Shown: positions 17,863 to 27,028, numbered from the stretch's first letter. The stretch is 64,000 bases of DNA from an uncultured cyanobacterium (GCA_936920195.1 CAKZHE010000251.1:17318-81317), one strand, 5' to 3'. Numbers and translations: made by a program. The notes: a model not told the origin generated them from the sequence alone.

Positions 17863-17982
17863 ATGACATTTGCTGGTCAAGTAGCAAACTCGCTGGGCAA
17901 TCGCTACGAAGGTAGTTGGACTGTGCATTGTATGGTCGATGTTATGGATGAGAAAGCAGATTCGATTAAACTAGGAGATTGA
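17863..17982 (+). CDS. small ORF upstream of YgiT-type gene
   Basis: ATG at 17863 opens 39 codons (starts MTFAGQVANSLGNRYEG, ends DSIKLGD). AGAGAGAT precedes it by 6 bases. The stop lies one base before the ATG of the YgiT-type zinc-finger gene, so the two look like a tight operon. In YgiT/MqsA-type loci the upstream slot normally encodes the toxin (for example DUF4258), which is about twice this length. I do not recognise this sequence as such a toxin; it could be a truncated or unrelated partner. Confidence 0.4.
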   Translation: MTFAGQVANSLGNRYEGSWTVHCMVDVMDEKADSIKLGD

Positions 17983-17983
17983 A

Positions 17984-18211
17984 ATGATGATCTGCGTAAT
18001 TTGCAAGCACGGACAAACCAAACCAGGGATAACCACAGTGACTCTGCACCGAGATGAATGTACAATTATTCTTAAAGGTGTTCCCGCAGAGATTTGTGAC
18101 AATTGCGGCGAATATTACTTGAGCGATACTGTCACCGAACAAGTGTTGCAGCGAGCCGAAGTCGCCATCAATAATGGTGCAGAAGTGGAAATTCTACGAT
18201 ATGCTGCCTAA
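17984..18211 (+). CDS. YgiT-type zinc-finger (MqsA-like antitoxin) protein
   Basis: 75 residues with two CxxC pairs, CVICKHG near the start and CDNCGEYYLS in the middle, then a short helical tail ending EVEILRYAA. This is the YgiT-type zinc finger of MqsA-like antitoxins without the HTH domain. AGGAG lies 7 bases before the ATG. The preceding 39-codon ORF is its only possible partner. An active toxin is not evident. Confidence 0.85.
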   Translation: MMICVICKHGQTKPGITTVTLHRDECTIILKGVPAEICDNCGEYYLSDTVTEQVLQRAEVAINNGAEVEILRYAA

Positions 18212-18226
18212 AAGCGATCGCCTCTC

Positions 18227-19345
18227 CTAATGTTTTTTCAGGTAGATGACAAGGGCAATAATGGCTCCAGCTAATAAAATCCCCCCTACAACTGCTAGAG
18301 CAATCTTCCAGGCGCTGTAAGGGCGATCGCCTTGGACTTCCCCGGTGCGAGCATTAATTAATACTTGATATCGTTTATTTTGATATCGATAGGTTGCCAT
18401 CCATACCGGGAGAAAAATATGCTTAAAAGTTATGGAATTGTAACTTGTGGAAATATTACTTACTCGCTGTTCATCTCCACCAATATCGCGACAGACATCG
18501 GAGTGAATGACATTTTGCATGACAGTTTTAGCAGTTTCAAAACCCTCTTTCAAAGTCACTTGCGCTCTTTGGGCTTGAAATCCCGCTAAATAAGAAGGTT
18601 CGTAAGTTACCAAAGATTGTTTTAAATGCCAAGGCTCTAAAGCATCTAACCGCTGGCGATTAACTAACTTGGTGGCAGCAATCAAAACATCATCAAAAAA
18701 ACGATCGACTCTGCCAGTTACCCAATACCAATTGGTGTAACGTACCTCGCGGGTTTTTGTTTCCGATTCCCCCTGTTCGTTTCTTTCTTCGTAGGTTTCG
18801 GTCACATAATAATATTCCCCCCGTTCCCCAGAATAGTTGCTGGTGGTATAGGCATCGTAAGTCCAAAAGGGTAAATAAACTCCTTCAATTTTTTCTTGTT
18901 GGGCTAGTTGCTGCAACTCATTGGGAGCAAACCATAAACCTTTTAACCACTGACGAATATTTTCTCTGGCAACTTTAGATCCAACCACAAATGGTACAAT
19001 GGCTTCGGGAGCAATGGTAGGTTGAGCAGTTTTGGGTTGGGCAACAATGGCAGCAGCACAAAAGGGACAATTCCCGGCGACGTGAGAAGGTTCAAAAGTT
19101 ACTTTTGCGCCGCAGTTGTTACAACCCACTTCTAGGGCGGTGGCAGATAAAACAGCTAACTTATTTTGATTGGTTTCGAGATATTCTTGATAGGAGCGCT
19201 CTTGAACTGTTTCTAAACTTGGGGCGATCGCTTCTTCATAACCGCAGTAGGGACACTTCAATTTACTAACTTTGGGATTGAATTCCAAGTTAGCGCCACA
19301 CTGAGTACAGGGATATTGTTGTGCGGATGATGGTGATATTGTCAT
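18227..19345 (-). CDS. zinc-ribbon membrane protein (YdjG-like)
   Basis: 372 residues. Two N-terminal zinc ribbons are visible, CTQCGANLEF..CPYCGYEE (residues about 13-43) and CNNCGAKVTF..CPFCAAAI. A large middle region follows with WTYDAYTTSNYSGERGEYYY and YEPSYLAGFQAQRAQV. One C-terminal membrane segment (KIALAVVGGILLAGAIIALVIYL) ends in basic residues. Proteins of this type neighbour SPFH proteins in many bacteria; Bacillus YdjG/YdjI is the known example, linked to PspA-type envelope stress. The SPFH gene lies immediately upstream on the same strand. Confidence 0.78.
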   Translation of the reverse strand: MTISPSSAQQYPCTQCGANLEFNPKVSKLKCPYCGYEEAIAPSLETVQERSYQEYLETNQNKLAVLSATALEVGCNNCGAKVTFEPSHVAGNCPFCAAAIVAQPKTAQPTIAPEAIVPFVVGSKVARENIRQWLKGLWFAPNELQQLAQQEKIEGVYLPFWTYDAYTTSNYSGERGEYYYVTETYEERNEQGESETKTREVRYTNWYWVTGRVDRFFDDVLIAATKLVNRQRLDALEPWHLKQSLVTYEPSYLAGFQAQRAQVTLKEGFETAKTVMQNVIHSDVCRDIGGDEQRVSNISTSYNSITFKHIFLPVWMATYRYQNKRYQVLINARTGEVQGDRPYSAWKIALAVVGGILLAGAIIALVIYLKKH

Positions 19346-19365
19346 AGCAATATTGACTCTTCCAG

Positions 19366-19420
19366 TTTGTAGTTGGGCTTTAGCCCTAATCCGGGATGCT
19401 CAAGCCCAACTACGAACTTT
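19366..19420. repeat. dispersed inverted repeat (TAGTTGGGCTTTAGCCC type)
   Basis: The unit TAGTTGGGCTTTAGCCCTAA ... CAAGCCCAACTACGAAC between the SPFH and zinc-ribbon genes recurs inverted at 42013-42058 (CTTGAGCC..TTAGGGCTAAAGCCCAACTACAAAC). It forms a hairpin through TTGGGCTT and AAGCCCAA. It is probably a non-coding mobile repeat. Confidence 0.65.
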
Positions 19421-19426
19421 TTCTAA

Positions 19427-20689
19427 TTAAGGTAGCAAAGAGGCTAATTCTGGTAATTCCGAGGCTTTTTTCCAGCCATTTTGTCCCGCTTTCCACAACA
19501 AGGTATCGGGAACAATCCCTTGTTGGGCTAATTGACTTGGACTAAAAGGCCCTAAACGCTGATTATTTTGGTAAATAAACCACTCCGTTTGCACTGGTGG
19601 CGGTGGGGGAGCCACTGGCGGCGGCGGCGGAACTGCGGCAAAGGCTGAGGTCAATTCCGACAATTCCGAGGCTTGTTTCCAACCATCCAATCCCGTGCGC
19701 CAAACATAACTTTGGGGAGTAATTCCCTGTTGGATTAATTGATTGATGGTAAATGGTCCTAACCGCTGTCCGTTGTCAGAAATATACCATTGGGTTTGTC
19801 CCAGAGGTGGTGGGGGAGCCGCCGGGGGATTTTGCTGTTGTTGAAATCCGGCTACTAGCTGCTGTCCCATCGCCAATCCTACCCCCAAATCTAGGGCGGG
19901 ATTGCCCCCACCAGGATTTTTAGAAGAGTTTTCAATGGCATTAGCCGCTTGATATTGGGCATATTGCTGCATATTTCCCAATAGTCCAATGGAAGCTCTT
20001 TTATCCAGAGCGGCTTCCACTTCTGGCGGCAAGGAGATATTTTCAATTAGCAGTTGGGTGACTTGCAATCCCAACCCCTGCATATCAGATTGAATTCCAG
20101 CACAAATTTGGTTGCTCATTTCCCGGTATTGGGAGGCAAAATCCAGCAGGGGAATGTTACCTTTGCCAATCCAACTAGCAACGGAGGTGACAATATTGTT
20201 GCGGAGGTGGTCGCTAATTTCGTCTACTTGGAATAGTCCATCGGTGCTAACTATTTCCTTGAGGAAAACTGCTGGGTCTGCCACTCTAATACTATACGTG
20301 CCAAAGGCGCGAAGCCGCACTGGACCTAATTCCGGATCGCGAATGGTGATGGGGTTGGCGGTTCCCCATTTCAAGTTAGTAAAGACGCGGGTGCTAAAGA
20401 AGTAAACTTCGGCTTTGAAAGGGGAGTTGAAACCGTACTTCCAGCCTTGGAGAGTGCTGAGGATGGGTAAGTTGCGGGTATAGAGTTCGTGCATCCCTGG
20501 ATCGAAGATATCCGCAACGTGACCTTCATTGACAAATATAGCTACTTGACCGGGACGGACGGTTAATTTCGCACCCTGTTTAATTTCGTTGTTGTGGCGC
20601 TCGAAACGGTAAACAATTGTGTCGTTGCTGGAATCCAGCCATTCAATAATGTCAATGAATTGACCGCGAATGCTCTCAAAGAGACCCAT
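19427..20689 (-). CDS. SPFH domain protein with two GYF domains (YdjI-like)
   Basis: 420 residues. The N-terminal half is an SPFH domain of the YdjI or virion-core-like type (start MGLFESIRGQFIDIIEW, then GKLTVRPGQVAIFV-like and DPGMHEL). The C-terminal part carries two GYF_2 modules, QWYISDNGQRLGPF..WRTGLDGWKQASEL and EWFIYQNNQRLGPF..WKAGQNGWKKASEL, separated by proline-rich linkers. GGAGGT lies 7 bases before the ATG. SPFH proteins scaffold membrane microdomains, and GYF_2 domains bind proline-rich or partner sequences. The downstream zinc-ribbon membrane protein is the likely partner. Confidence 0.85.
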   Translation of the reverse strand: MGLFESIRGQFIDIIEWLDSSNDTIVYRFERHNNEIKQGAKLTVRPGQVAIFVNEGHVADIFDPGMHELYTRNLPILSTLQGWKYGFNSPFKAEVYFFSTRVFTNLKWGTANPITIRDPELGPVRLRAFGTYSIRVADPAVFLKEIVSTDGLFQVDEISDHLRNNIVTSVASWIGKGNIPLLDFASQYREMSNQICAGIQSDMQGLGLQVTQLLIENISLPPEVEAALDKRASIGLLGNMQQYAQYQAANAIENSSKNPGGGNPALDLGVGLAMGQQLVAGFQQQQNPPAAPPPPLGQTQWYISDNGQRLGPFTINQLIQQGITPQSYVWRTGLDGWKQASELSELTSAFAAVPPPPPVAPPPPPVQTEWFIYQNNQRLGPFSPSQLAQQGIVPDTLLWKAGQNGWKKASELPELASLLP

Positions 20690-20723
20690 GGGCTGACCTC
20701 CAGCTTAGTAAAAATCATGATTT

Positions 20724-20789
20724 TGTAGGGGTAGCGCCCCCGTGCCTACCCCAATCTGGCGGGGCAACCACGGGGGGATTGCCCCTACA
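20724..20789. repeat. long imperfect inverted repeat between divergent genes
   Basis: TGTAGGGGTAGCGCCCCCGTG and CACGGGGGGATTGCCCCTACA (written as two arms) form a 21-bp stem with three mismatches around a central TGGCGGGGC region. This is a common type of small non-autonomous repeat in cyanobacteria. It lies between the divergent SPFH and LOV kinase genes. Confidence 0.7.
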
Positions 20790-20870
20790 TAGAATGAACA
20801 GCCTTGCTCTCCCGAAGGGAGTTGAAACGGAGTACAATTATCAGCAAAACTCAACATTTAAAATTATAAT

Positions 20871-22970
20871 ATGGCGATCGCTCCCCCAGGAGTATTTTTC
20901 AACAATGCTTTGGGATATTTCCTCTCTGCGCTCGATGCCACGATGGTATTACAGAGCGATGTAGAGGTTTGGCAGTGGTTCGCACTACTCATGGGAGCGA
21001 TCGCACTTTTCTTTTGGCTTCAGCAGCATGGTTCTTCCCCTCCCAAAACTGCCTGGGATAGCAATGTGCATCTGCGCGATCGCGCTTTAGCTGCTAGTTA
21101 CAATGGCATTGTGATTTCTGATGCCCGACAGCCTGACTTACCTGTAATCTATGTTAATCCAGCTTTTGAAAGGATTACAGGTTATTCCGCTGCGGAAGTT
21201 TTAGGTAAAAATTGTCGATTTCTCAAAGGCTCCGACTGCGATCAGCCCGAATTAACTCAATTACGGGCGGCGTTGCAAGCTGGCAAACCTTGTATTGTGA
21301 TTTTGCGGAACTATCGTCGGGATGGTACGCTATTTTGGAACGAACTCAGCATTTCGCCGATTTATGACAATGCGGGAACCCTAACTCACTTCATCGGCAT
21401 TCAAACCGATGTAACGGAGCGGAAGCAATTTGAAGCTGCTTTGCAACAAGCTAGGGATCAGATGAGAGCAATCTTAGACGCAGTGCCAGGGGTAGTATCT
21501 TGGATTAACTCCGATTTGCGTTACATCGAGGTTAACCGTCACTTAGCCAGAAATTTTAATCTGCCGCCGGAAGATTTCGTCAATCAACAAATTGGTTTTA
21601 TTAAACATCGATCTAGCGCTCAATTTGCCGAATTAATGGCACAGTTTTTTGCTAGTTCCATGACTGAGATTTCTCAAGAAACTGTGGTTGAAGTTGATAA
21701 TCAGGAGCGTAATTATCTGTTAGTAGCGCAAAAATACGATCGCGATCGCGCTGCTTTTTCGGTGGGGATTGATATTACCGAGCGCAAGCAAGCTGAAGAA
21801 GCTCTCCGGGCAACTACTTCTAGACTGACAGCGCTGATGGCGAATTTACAAGCCAGTGTCTTAGTCAAAGATGAGTGGCAGCGGGTAGTCCTAATTAATC
21901 AGACTTTCTGCGATACCTTTGGCATTGCCACTCCGCCATCAGAATTAATTGGGACTGATTTTTCCGAATTTTCCGAACAACAAAAATGCCGATTTGCCGA
22001 GCCAGAGAAATTTGTCCAACGAATGAAAGAAATCTTAGCAAATCGCCAAGTTGTGACTAATGAAGAATTGCTGCTGGCAGACGGAAGAACCTTTGAGCGG
22101 GATTATGTGCCAATTTTTGTGGCAGAAACCTACTGCGGTCACTTGTGGATGTATCGGGATATCACCCAACGCAAGCAAGCTGAAAAAGCCCTATTAGTTA
22201 CTCAAGAAGAATTGCGGCAAGCCTTAGCCAAGGAGAAAGAATTAAATGAATTAAAATCTCGATTTATTTCCATGACTTCTCACGAATTTCGTACCCCCTT
22301 GAGTACGATTCTGTCTTCGGCAGAATTGCTGGAACATTATCGGCACAAGTGGACGCAAGAAAAGCAACTCTCCCACATTCAACGAATTCAAATCGCCGTC
22401 AATCACATGGTACATTTGCTGAATGATGTGCTGATTGCGGGTAAAGCCGAGGCGGGAAAATTAGAGGCGAGCAGAACTAAATTGAACTTGGAGAAGTTCT
22501 GCCGGGAGTTAGTAGAAGAAATTCAACTCAGCAGCCAAAATCACCACGCGATCGCCTTTTCTTGTCAAGGCGACTGCACTGATTGCTACTTAGACGAGAA
22601 ATTGTTACGCCAAATTCTCAGTAACTTACTCTCCAATGCCCTGAAGTATTCTCCCCTCGGCAGTGCTGTCACCTTTCAGCTTGCTTGTCAGGAGTTAACA
22701 GTTGATAATAATTGCAGTCAGGGCGAACAAGTGGTACTTTTCCAGATTCAAGATCAGGGGATTGGTATTCCTGTCGGCGAACGGGAATTATTATTTGATT
22801 CTTTCTACCGAGCCACCAATGCTAGTCATATTCCCGGTACTGGGTTAGGATTAACCATCGTCAAACGATGCGTGGAGGCTCATGGGGGTCAAATTAGCGT
22901 CAATAGTACCGCAGTAGGGACAACATTTACTGTCACCCTACCGATGGCAGTTGAGGACAGAAAAATTTAA
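20871..22970 (+). CDS. LOV-domain sensor histidine kinase
   Basis: 699 residues. A membrane segment lies at about 35-50. Residues about 72-180 are a LOV-type PAS domain: YVNPAFERITGYS, then GKNCRFLKG with the photoactive cysteine at C115 (codon 21213-21215), NYRRDGTLFWNELSISPIYD and FIGIQTDVTERK. Two further PAS domains follow (about 190-305 and 315-440), then HisKA (TSHEFRTPLSTIL) and HATPase (NLLSNALKYSP, DQGIGIP, GTGLGLTIV). The LOV motif predicts FMN binding and blue-light sensing. A TATAAT directly before the ATG raises the possibility of a later start (ATG 20943). It is followed 21 bases on by a receiver-EAL gene. Confidence 0.88.
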   Translation: MAIAPPGVFFNNALGYFLSALDATMVLQSDVEVWQWFALLMGAIALFFWLQQHGSSPPKTAWDSNVHLRDRALAASYNGIVISDARQPDLPVIYVNPAFERITGYSAAEVLGKNCRFLKGSDCDQPELTQLRAALQAGKPCIVILRNYRRDGTLFWNELSISPIYDNAGTLTHFIGIQTDVTERKQFEAALQQARDQMRAILDAVPGVVSWINSDLRYIEVNRHLARNFNLPPEDFVNQQIGFIKHRSSAQFAELMAQFFASSMTEISQETVVEVDNQERNYLLVAQKYDRDRAAFSVGIDITERKQAEEALRATTSRLTALMANLQASVLVKDEWQRVVLINQTFCDTFGIATPPSELIGTDFSEFSEQQKCRFAEPEKFVQRMKEILANRQVVTNEELLLADGRTFERDYVPIFVAETYCGHLWMYRDITQRKQAEKALLVTQEELRQALAKEKELNELKSRFISMTSHEFRTPLSTILSSAELLEHYRHKWTQEKQLSHIQRIQIAVNHMVHLLNDVLIAGKAEAGKLEASRTKLNLEKFCRELVEEIQLSSQNHHAIAFSCQGDCTDCYLDEKLLRQILSNLLSNALKYSPLGSAVTFQLACQELTVDNNCSQGEQVVLFQIQDQGIGIPVGERELLFDSFYRATNASHIPGTGLGLTIVKRCVEAHGGQISVNSTAVGTTFTVTLPMAVEDRKI

Positions 22971-22991
22971 TCAATAGCTGAAATAGCTGAT

Positions 22992-24215
22992 ATGGCAAAG
23001 ATCTTAGTGATTGAAAATGAGATGCTAGTGCGAGAAAACCTGCTAGAACTCCTAGAAGCAGAGTCATTTGTGGCGATTCCCGCTGCCAATGGAAGAGAAG
23101 GGGTAGAGATGGCGATCGCCCAGCAACCGGATTTGATTCTTTGTGATATTATGATGCCAGAGTTGGATGGTTATCAAGTTTTAAAAGCCTTGCGCCAACA
23201 TCCCCTAACGACAACTATTCCCTTCATTTTTTTAACTGCTAAGGTAGCCAAAGCTGATTTCCGACAAGGGATGGAATTAGGCGCAGATGACTATCTTACC
23301 AAACCATTTACTAGAGAGGAATTGCTGGGAGCGATCGCCAGTCGGCTAGCCAAACAAAATTCGATGCGATCGCGGGGAATGAAGGAAATTTCCCCCGCCG
23401 AACTCTCCCTAGAAACTAGCCTCCGGGAAGCTTTAGAACGGGATGAATTGCAACTTCACTACCAACCCCAAGTCCATCTAACCAGCGGGGAAATTATTGG
23501 CGTTGAAGCCTTAGTCCGCTGGCAGCATCCCGAAAAAGGTCTGGTTTCCCCAGTGGAATTTATTCCCCTTGCCGAAGCCACAGGTTTAATTATTCCGATT
23601 GGCGAATGGGTGTTGCGAACTGCCTGCCAACAAGCGAAAGTTTGGCACTCGGCTGGATTTACCGACTTGCGAGTATCAGTTAATTTGTCTAGCAGTCAAT
23701 TTGCCCAACCCCAACTTAGTCAAAGAATTATTGAAATTTTAAAGAGTACGGGACTAAATCCCAATAACCTAGAATTAGAAATTACTGAAAGCCTGTTAGT
23801 CAAAGATATTGCCGGGGCGATCGCCATCTTCAGCGAATTACAATCCTGGGGGATTCACATTGCCATTGATGATTTTGGTACAGGTTATTCTTCTTTAAAC
23901 TATTTGAAACAATTCCCCCTCAACAATCTCAAAATTGACCGCTGTTTTATCCGCAATATTAATGGCGATCCTGCCAACATTGCCATTACCACCGCCGTGA
24001 TTCAAATGGCGCACAATCTTAATTTAGAAGTCATTGCGGAAGGCGTGGAAACTGAAGCCGAATTACTATTTTTATCCCAACACGGCTGCGATGCCATTCA
24101 GGGTTATTTCTTCAGCCGCCCATTACCAGTATCGGAATTTGAAGAGTTGTTATTTTCGGGCAAGCGCTTACCTCTGCAAATTTGTGAATGTTTTGGTTCG
24201 CCGTTCAAAATTTAA
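22992..24215 (+). CDS. receiver-EAL c-di-GMP phosphodiesterase
   Basis: 407 residues. The N-terminal receiver has D52 (LILCDIMMPELDG) and Lys in LTKPF. The C-terminal EAL domain (about 150-395) keeps every catalytic motif: VEALVRWQHP (E172), SVNLSS, LELEITES, IDDFGTGYSSL, LKIDR, IAEGVET and QGYFFSRPLP. It should hydrolyse c-di-GMP to pGpG. It sits 21 bases after the LOV kinase, in the same direction, and is its probable cognate regulator. Blue light would then tune c-di-GMP and thereby motility or aggregation; the functional link is inferred. Confidence 0.92.
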   Translation: MAKILVIENEMLVRENLLELLEAESFVAIPAANGREGVEMAIAQQPDLILCDIMMPELDGYQVLKALRQHPLTTTIPFIFLTAKVAKADFRQGMELGADDYLTKPFTREELLGAIASRLAKQNSMRSRGMKEISPAELSLETSLREALERDELQLHYQPQVHLTSGEIIGVEALVRWQHPEKGLVSPVEFIPLAEATGLIIPIGEWVLRTACQQAKVWHSAGFTDLRVSVNLSSSQFAQPQLSQRIIEILKSTGLNPNNLELEITESLLVKDIAGAIAIFSELQSWGIHIAIDDFGTGYSSLNYLKQFPLNNLKIDRCFIRNINGDPANIAITTAVIQMAHNLNLEVIAEGVETEAELLFLSQHGCDAIQGYFFSRPLPVSEFEELLFSGKRLPLQICECFGSPFKI

Positions 24216-24243
24216 GCGATATCTGTGGTAATATCGACTATTG

Positions 24244-24396
24244 CAGCGTAACGCACTGCCTACCAGTTAACGGTGCGTTACGCGATCGCTTGAGCGCAGC
24301 CGATAGCGCAGCGTGGCGACAGCCATAGGCTATACGCACCCTACTACTTGATAAAAAGGCACAAAGTCAACAGCCTAGGCAGAGCCTAGGAACGAG
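24244..24396. repeat. dispersed composite repeat
   Basis: Close copy of the 12052-12179 repeat (GCAGCGTAACGCAC, CTACCAGTTAACGGTGCG, GATAGCGCAGCGTGGCGACA, CTATACGCACC). It is followed by the module CACAAAGTCAACAGCCTAGG and CAGAGCCTAGGAACGAGTA, also found at 37345-37416. It fills most of the gap between the EAL gene and yebC. Confidence 0.7.
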
Positions 24397-24417
24397 TAGA
24401 ATCTTTACTGATATTTT

Positions 24418-25182
24418 ATGGCAGGACACAGTAAATGGGCGAATATTAAACGGCAAAAAGCCAGAGTTGATGCCGTCAAAGGTAAAACTTTTACCCAACT
24501 CTCGCGGGCAATTATTGTGGCAGCGCGGCAAGGTTTGCCAGATCCAGCGGGGAATTTTCAGTTACGAACAGCCATTGAAAAAGCCAAAGCTGCCGGGATT
24601 CCCAATGAAAATATTGAACGCGCGATCGCCAAAGGTGCAGGCACTTGGGGAGCCGGAAATGCGCTAGAATCCCTCCGTTATGAAGGTTATGGACCAGGAG
24701 GTGTAGCGATTTTAATTGAAGGGTTAACAGACAACCGCAACCGTACTGCCGCTGATTTACGCGCCGCCTTTACTAAGCGTGGCGGCAACCTGGGAGAAAC
24801 AGGTTGTGTTGGTTGGATGTTTGAGCAGAAAGGTGTTGCCAGAATTACTGGGGTGGTAGATGAAGAAAAGTTATTAGAAGCCTCTCTGGAAGGCGAAGCC
24901 GAATCCTACGAGTTAATTACCGAAGAGGATTTTCAAGGGGCTGAGGTGTTTACCAAAGTTGAAAATTTAGAAAATCTCGAACGCACCTTAAAAGGTCAAG
25001 GTTTTGTTGTTAGTGAAGTAGAATTGCGCTGGATTCCTCATAATACTGTAGAAGTTAGCGATCCAGAATTAGCGCGATCGCTCCTCAAATTAATTGATGC
25101 CCTAGAAAGTTTAGACGACGTACAAAGCGTCACCGCTAACTTTGAAATGGCAGAGGAATTAATCTCTATCAATATTACTTGA
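24418..25182 (+). CDS. YebC/PmpR family regulator
   Basis: 254 residues with the diagnostic start [23 protein letters not shown] and later [53 protein letters not shown] and GCVGWMF. Members act as DNA-binding regulators or as factors that help translation of difficult sequences. The usual length is about 250. Widely conserved housekeeping gene. Confidence 0.95.
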   Translation: MAGHSKWANIKRQKARVDAVKGKTFTQLSRAIIVAARQGLPDPAGNFQLRTAIEKAKAAGIPNENIERAIAKGAGTWGAGNALESLRYEGYGPGGVAILIEGLTDNRNRTAADLRAAFTKRGGNLGETGCVGWMFEQKGVARITGVVDEEKLLEASLEGEAESYELITEEDFQGAEVFTKVENLENLERTLKGQGFVVSEVELRWIPHNTVEVSDPELARSLLKLIDALESLDDVQSVTANFEMAEELISINIT

Positions 25183-25206
25183 TGCTCAATTATAACTCTG
25201 ACTACC

Positions 25207-25869
25207 ATGAGCGATTTCCCCACCGAACTCCCTCTCATTCCCCAATGGCAACCTGCCACTTGGGATGATTATCTAGAAATTTCTGAAGATCCCAATCTAG
25301 CTTTAGACCAAGTGAGGATATTTTTTAATCAAGGATATCTGTTAGTTGAAATGGGAAAAGAAGGAATCAGCCATGCTAGTATTAACAATCTATTCACGAC
25401 GATCTTTGCTTTCTGGTTTAGTCGCCAACCAGGGGAAAGTTTTAGTTCTTTGGGTGGTTGTGTAATTGAGAAGCCCAAACAGCGAGCCGCCGCCCCAGAT
25501 CAAGTTTTATATATTGGCGACGGCGCACCTCATTGGGAAGAGGGAGAACCAAGGCGAATTAATCTCAGGAAGTGGCGAGTTCCCGATTTAGTTGGTGAAG
25601 TTGCTGATACAACTTTAGCGAGCGATTTAGATGAGAAAAAACAGCTTTATGCCGCCTTAGAAATTCCTGAGTATTGGGTGACAGATGTGAAAGGAAAACA
25701 GGTATTGGCATTTCGCTTGCAAGAGGATGGCAGATATCACCAATGCCAATATTCGGTGGCACTTGAGGGGTTGCCCATTGCGCTCTTGGAGCAAACTTTA
25801 GAACAACTAAATCGGGTAGATAATGGCATAGCGGCACTTTGGTTTGCCGAACAAATTGCCAATTTATAG
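25207..25869 (+). CDS. Uma2 family endonuclease-like protein
   Basis: 220 residues of the Uma2/DUF820 family, abundant in cyanobacteria, with a PD-(D/E)XK-like core. Visible are the N-terminal WDDYLEI, AAPDQVLYI with the first acid, and DLVGEVADTTLASDLDEKKQLYAALEIPEYWV, the family signature. Function is unknown. The ATG is 25 bases after the yebC stop, so the two may be co-transcribed. Confidence 0.88.
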   Translation: MSDFPTELPLIPQWQPATWDDYLEISEDPNLALDQVRIFFNQGYLLVEMGKEGISHASINNLFTTIFAFWFSRQPGESFSSLGGCVIEKPKQRAAAPDQVLYIGDGAPHWEEGEPRRINLRKWRVPDLVGEVADTTLASDLDEKKQLYAALEIPEYWVTDVKGKQVLAFRLQEDGRYHQCQYSVALEGLPIALLEQTLEQLNRVDNGIAALWFAEQIANL

Positions 25870-25941
25870 GAAAAAACGGTAATTTCTCTGCCAGATGCTA
25901 ATTATTTCCGGAGCGGGGAGTTTAGGTAGCGATGTTAACTA

Positions 25942-26949
25942 ATGCAGGCATTGCTACCGAGGGCGCTACCAATCTTGACTACTACCACTTCTACTCGCAT
26001 TGGCGATCGCCACTATACAGATCCGCCTAAACTTTGGCAATCTTTAATCGTTGCCTCGATTTTAGTTCATTTCTTTGGGCTAGGACTGGTACAACTGTTG
26101 ATGATGCGGCAGAGTGGAGTCACCTCAAAGGCCGCGCCAGTAGGAATTGAACTGATTGCCGATAATTCTAAAATTACTACGCGATCGCCCCAACCGCCCA
26201 CCAAATCTTTACCCCAAAAGCCGACTAATCAAGTCGCCACAGCCACCCCTAAAAAACCAGCAATTCCTTCTCCAGCGCCCCAGGCTCAAACCTCACCTGT
26301 GAAAGTGAGATCTCAACCCAAAGTTTTGCCGCCAACTTCTGCGCGTCAACCAGCGCCAGTCTTGAAAATCACACCCAAAACTCCCAGCAAAATTGCTACT
26401 GTTCCCAGAGAAGTCCCACCAACTATTCCCAAAAAATCAGAAGCGCCTAAAACAGTAACGCCGTCAATTCCTCCCACACCTCCCAAAACCGCTGGCTCTC
26501 CTCCGGTTGCTCCTCCCTCATCCCCACCGCTGCAAAAACCCCAATTTCATGAGGAAAACCCCGCTAAGAAGGTATCCCCGGCTCAGGAAGGTAGTGGAAT
26601 GATGGCAACTTTATTTGAAGTCCACCTCGCCAATGGCGGCAAAGACATCCCCGACAAACCCGCCAAACCCAAGAAAGAAAAAAAGGAATTTTCGTCTATT
26701 CTCTATCCAGCTAAGCAGGGACAAAAGTCAGAAGGCTTGCTGGTTTTGCGAGTGCTGCTATTAATTGACAATACTGGTAAGCCGACCATACAATCTGCTA
26801 AGGTATTACAGGGGAACCCCAACTTTAATCCCGATGAGTTTGTCAAAGGGTTAATTCAAGATTGGCAGTTTGAGCCTGCGTACTCTGCTGGTCAGGCCGT
26901 TGACAGTCTATTGGAGGCATCGATTAAGATTAGTCCCATGACGAATTAA
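25942..26949 (+). CDS. TonB-like proline-rich protein
   Basis: 335 residues. One membrane anchor near the N-terminus (about residues 33-52, SLIVASILVHFFGLGLVQLL) is followed by a long Pro/Lys/Ala/Thr-rich periplasm-spanning stretch (about 75-215). The C-terminal domain (SEGLLVLRVLLLIDNTGKPTI..AKVLQGN..F, then DWQFEPA) resembles TonB C-terminal domains. It may transmit energy to outer-membrane transporters or act as a structural linker. No ExbB/ExbD or receptor gene is adjacent. Confidence 0.75.
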   Translation: MQALLPRALPILTTTTSTRIGDRHYTDPPKLWQSLIVASILVHFFGLGLVQLLMMRQSGVTSKAAPVGIELIADNSKITTRSPQPPTKSLPQKPTNQVATATPKKPAIPSPAPQAQTSPVKVRSQPKVLPPTSARQPAPVLKITPKTPSKIATVPREVPPTIPKKSEAPKTVTPSIPPTPPKTAGSPPVAPPSSPPLQKPQFHEENPAKKVSPAQEGSGMMATLFEVHLANGGKDIPDKPAKPKKEKKEFSSILYPAKQGQKSEGLLVLRVLLLIDNTGKPTIQSAKVLQGNPNFNPDEFVKGLIQDWQFEPAYSAGQAVDSLLEASIKISPMTN

Positions 26950-27028
26950 CTAAAAGATGCGCGATCGCCTTGCCATTCCATTGCCGATCGTGTTATGATG
27001 AGCAAGCACTAAAGTTAATAGATCAATT

